This document shows positions 5,639 to 6,127 of a stretch of 6,127 bases of DNA, one piece after another. A program made the translations under genes and the position numbers. The DNA is taken from the NCBI GenBank assembly GCA_003524365.1, contig DQHS01000338.1:1-6127 (forward strand). Direction: 5' to 3'. This DNA comes from Cellvibrio sp. Lineage in GTDB: Bacteria; Pseudomonadota; Gammaproteobacteria; Pseudomonadales; Cellvibrionaceae. Positions within the stretch are counted from its first letter, which is position 1, and each line of letters opens with the position of its first letter. Below the pieces are notes generated by a model. It was not told where the DNA came from. It did no database searches and saw only the letters and a program-made list of their open reading frames with translations.

Positions 5639-6127
5639 TTAATTGGGTGACGGTCTAATCACTTCCAGTGCGCGCGGAATTACTTCGAATATTGCTGGTG
5701 TTTTGCTGACGGGTTCTCCGTCTGCATGAATTTCTTTTGCGTGTTTGGTTTTAATTTCAATTCGTTTGCCGGAAATGGTAAATGTTTTTTGCATCTGGCT
5801 ATGTTTTCCATAGCGCAATAGAGGTGCCCTGGTTAATAATTCCCACAAAGTTGATGGTGGCAAGCTATATAAGCAGAGTAAACCGTCATCAATTTCAGAG
5901 TTCTCATCAATCACGTTTCCGCCACCGTAATATCGGCCATTACCAACTGCCAATTGAATGGAGCGCATCTGATGCGACTCACCTTTTACCGTTATGGTCA
6001 CGTGAAATGAGCGATTATTTTTGAATGCCGCGAAGGCTGCTTTCAAATAACTCAAAACCCCCCATTTCTTTTTAACTTCTGGTGTTACCGTCACACAGAA
6101 GTTAACACCAGAAGTTAAAAAGAAATG
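5639..6127 (-). CDS. YegS/diacylglycerol-kinase-like lipid kinase, C-terminal part (truncated)
   Basis: This is the C-terminal domain of a lipid kinase of the YegS/BmrU/diacylglycerol kinase family, cytoplasmic enzymes that phosphorylate lipid head groups with ATP. Visible family marks are TPEVKKKWGVLSYLKAA, the beta-strand LAVGNGRYYGGGNVI, and IDDGLLCLYSL, with a final beta-rich part holding IHADGEPV. Full-length members have about 300 residues, so the N-terminal half with the nucleotide-binding motif GGDGT lies outside the window. The frame stays open to base 6127, but the part beyond about 6100 is the reverse complement of 6063-6087 and encodes HFFLTSGVNFC, unlike the GFGA-type motif expected there. 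That end is probably not native. A GTG at 6092-6094 could be read as a start but lies inside the domain. The next gene downstream is the DUF2383 protein, 31 bases away, as in an operon. Confidence 0.85.
   Translation of the reverse strand, partial: HFFLTSGVNFCVTVTPEVKKKWGVLSYLKAAFAAFKNNRSFHVTITVKGESHQMRSIQLAVGNGRYYGGGNVIDENSEIDDGLLCLYSLPPSTLWELLTRAPLLRYGKHSQMQKTFTISGKRIEIKTKHAKEIHADGEPVSKTPAIFEVIPRALEVIRPSPN
6063..6127. repeat. Perfect 25-bp inverted repeat at the window end
   Basis: Bases 6063-6087 are the exact reverse complement of 6103-6127, with a 15-base spacer (6088-6102). The repeat runs to the last base, so its full length is unknown. It lies inside the conserved coding region of the lipid kinase, where a natural 25-bp perfect palindrome is unlikely. 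A short direct repeat, CAGAAGTTAA at 6096-6105 and 6109-6118, marks the turn. A fold-back chimera is the simplest reading; a genuine inversion or hairpin is possible. Confidence 0.9.

Noticed and set aside
6092..6094. GTG as the real start of the lipid kinase
   Set aside because: It would begin in the middle of the conserved domain with no ribosome site and lose the nucleotide-binding half; truncation at the window end explains it better.

Overview
The window looks like a plant-cell-wall-degrading gammaproteobacterium, most likely Cellvibrio or a close relative. The evidence is a GH10 xylanase C-terminus that closely matches what I recall of Cellvibrio japonicus Xyn10A, a secreted GH74 xyloglucanase joined to a CBM2 by a serine-rich linker typical of this group, and small housekeeping-type genes (TIGR02647 family, DUF2383 family) common in Pseudomonas and Cellvibrio relatives. 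No database search was possible, so all family names come from recognising motifs.

Layout, left to right. Bases 1-525 (+) hold the C-terminal third or so of a GH10 endo-xylanase, closed by a strong hairpin terminator (585-618). Bases 709-954 (+) hold a small TIGR02647-type cytoplasmic protein. A 125-base gap with a possible folded RNA (984-1037) leads to 1080-2129 (+), an exported beta-sandwich protein of DUF4380 / aldose-epimerase-like type, which has its own terminator (2153-2190). An AT-rich intergenic region carries a nested double palindrome (2256-2301), the best candidate for a regulatory site in the window. It precedes 2410-5079 (+), the GH74-linker-CBM2 enzyme, which ends in a GAAA-tetraloop terminator (5110-5136). 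On the opposite strand, converging on it, lie a DUF2383 four-helix protein (5170-5607) and, upstream of that, the C-terminal part of a YegS/diacylglycerol-kinase-like lipid kinase (5639-6127, truncated).

The xylanase and xyloglucanase would both act outside the cytoplasm on hemicellulose: xylan main chain and xyloglucan main chain respectively. The exported DUF4380-like protein between them may be part of the same saccharide-handling programme, but only position and fold suggest this. Each plus-strand gene or pair seems to be its own transcription unit. The minus-strand pair, 31 bases apart, looks like an operon unrelated to polysaccharide use.

The last 65 bases form a perfect 25-bp inverted repeat around a 15-base spacer. 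The sequence appears to fold back on itself inside the lipid kinase gene exactly at the window end. This is most simply an assembly or amplification chimera at a contig edge, so bases beyond about 6100 should not be trusted as native. I found no clear mobile element, CRISPR array, tRNA or rRNA, and no convincing new multi-gene system. The most interesting leads are the nested palindrome, the possible leader RNA and the exported DUF4380-like protein.
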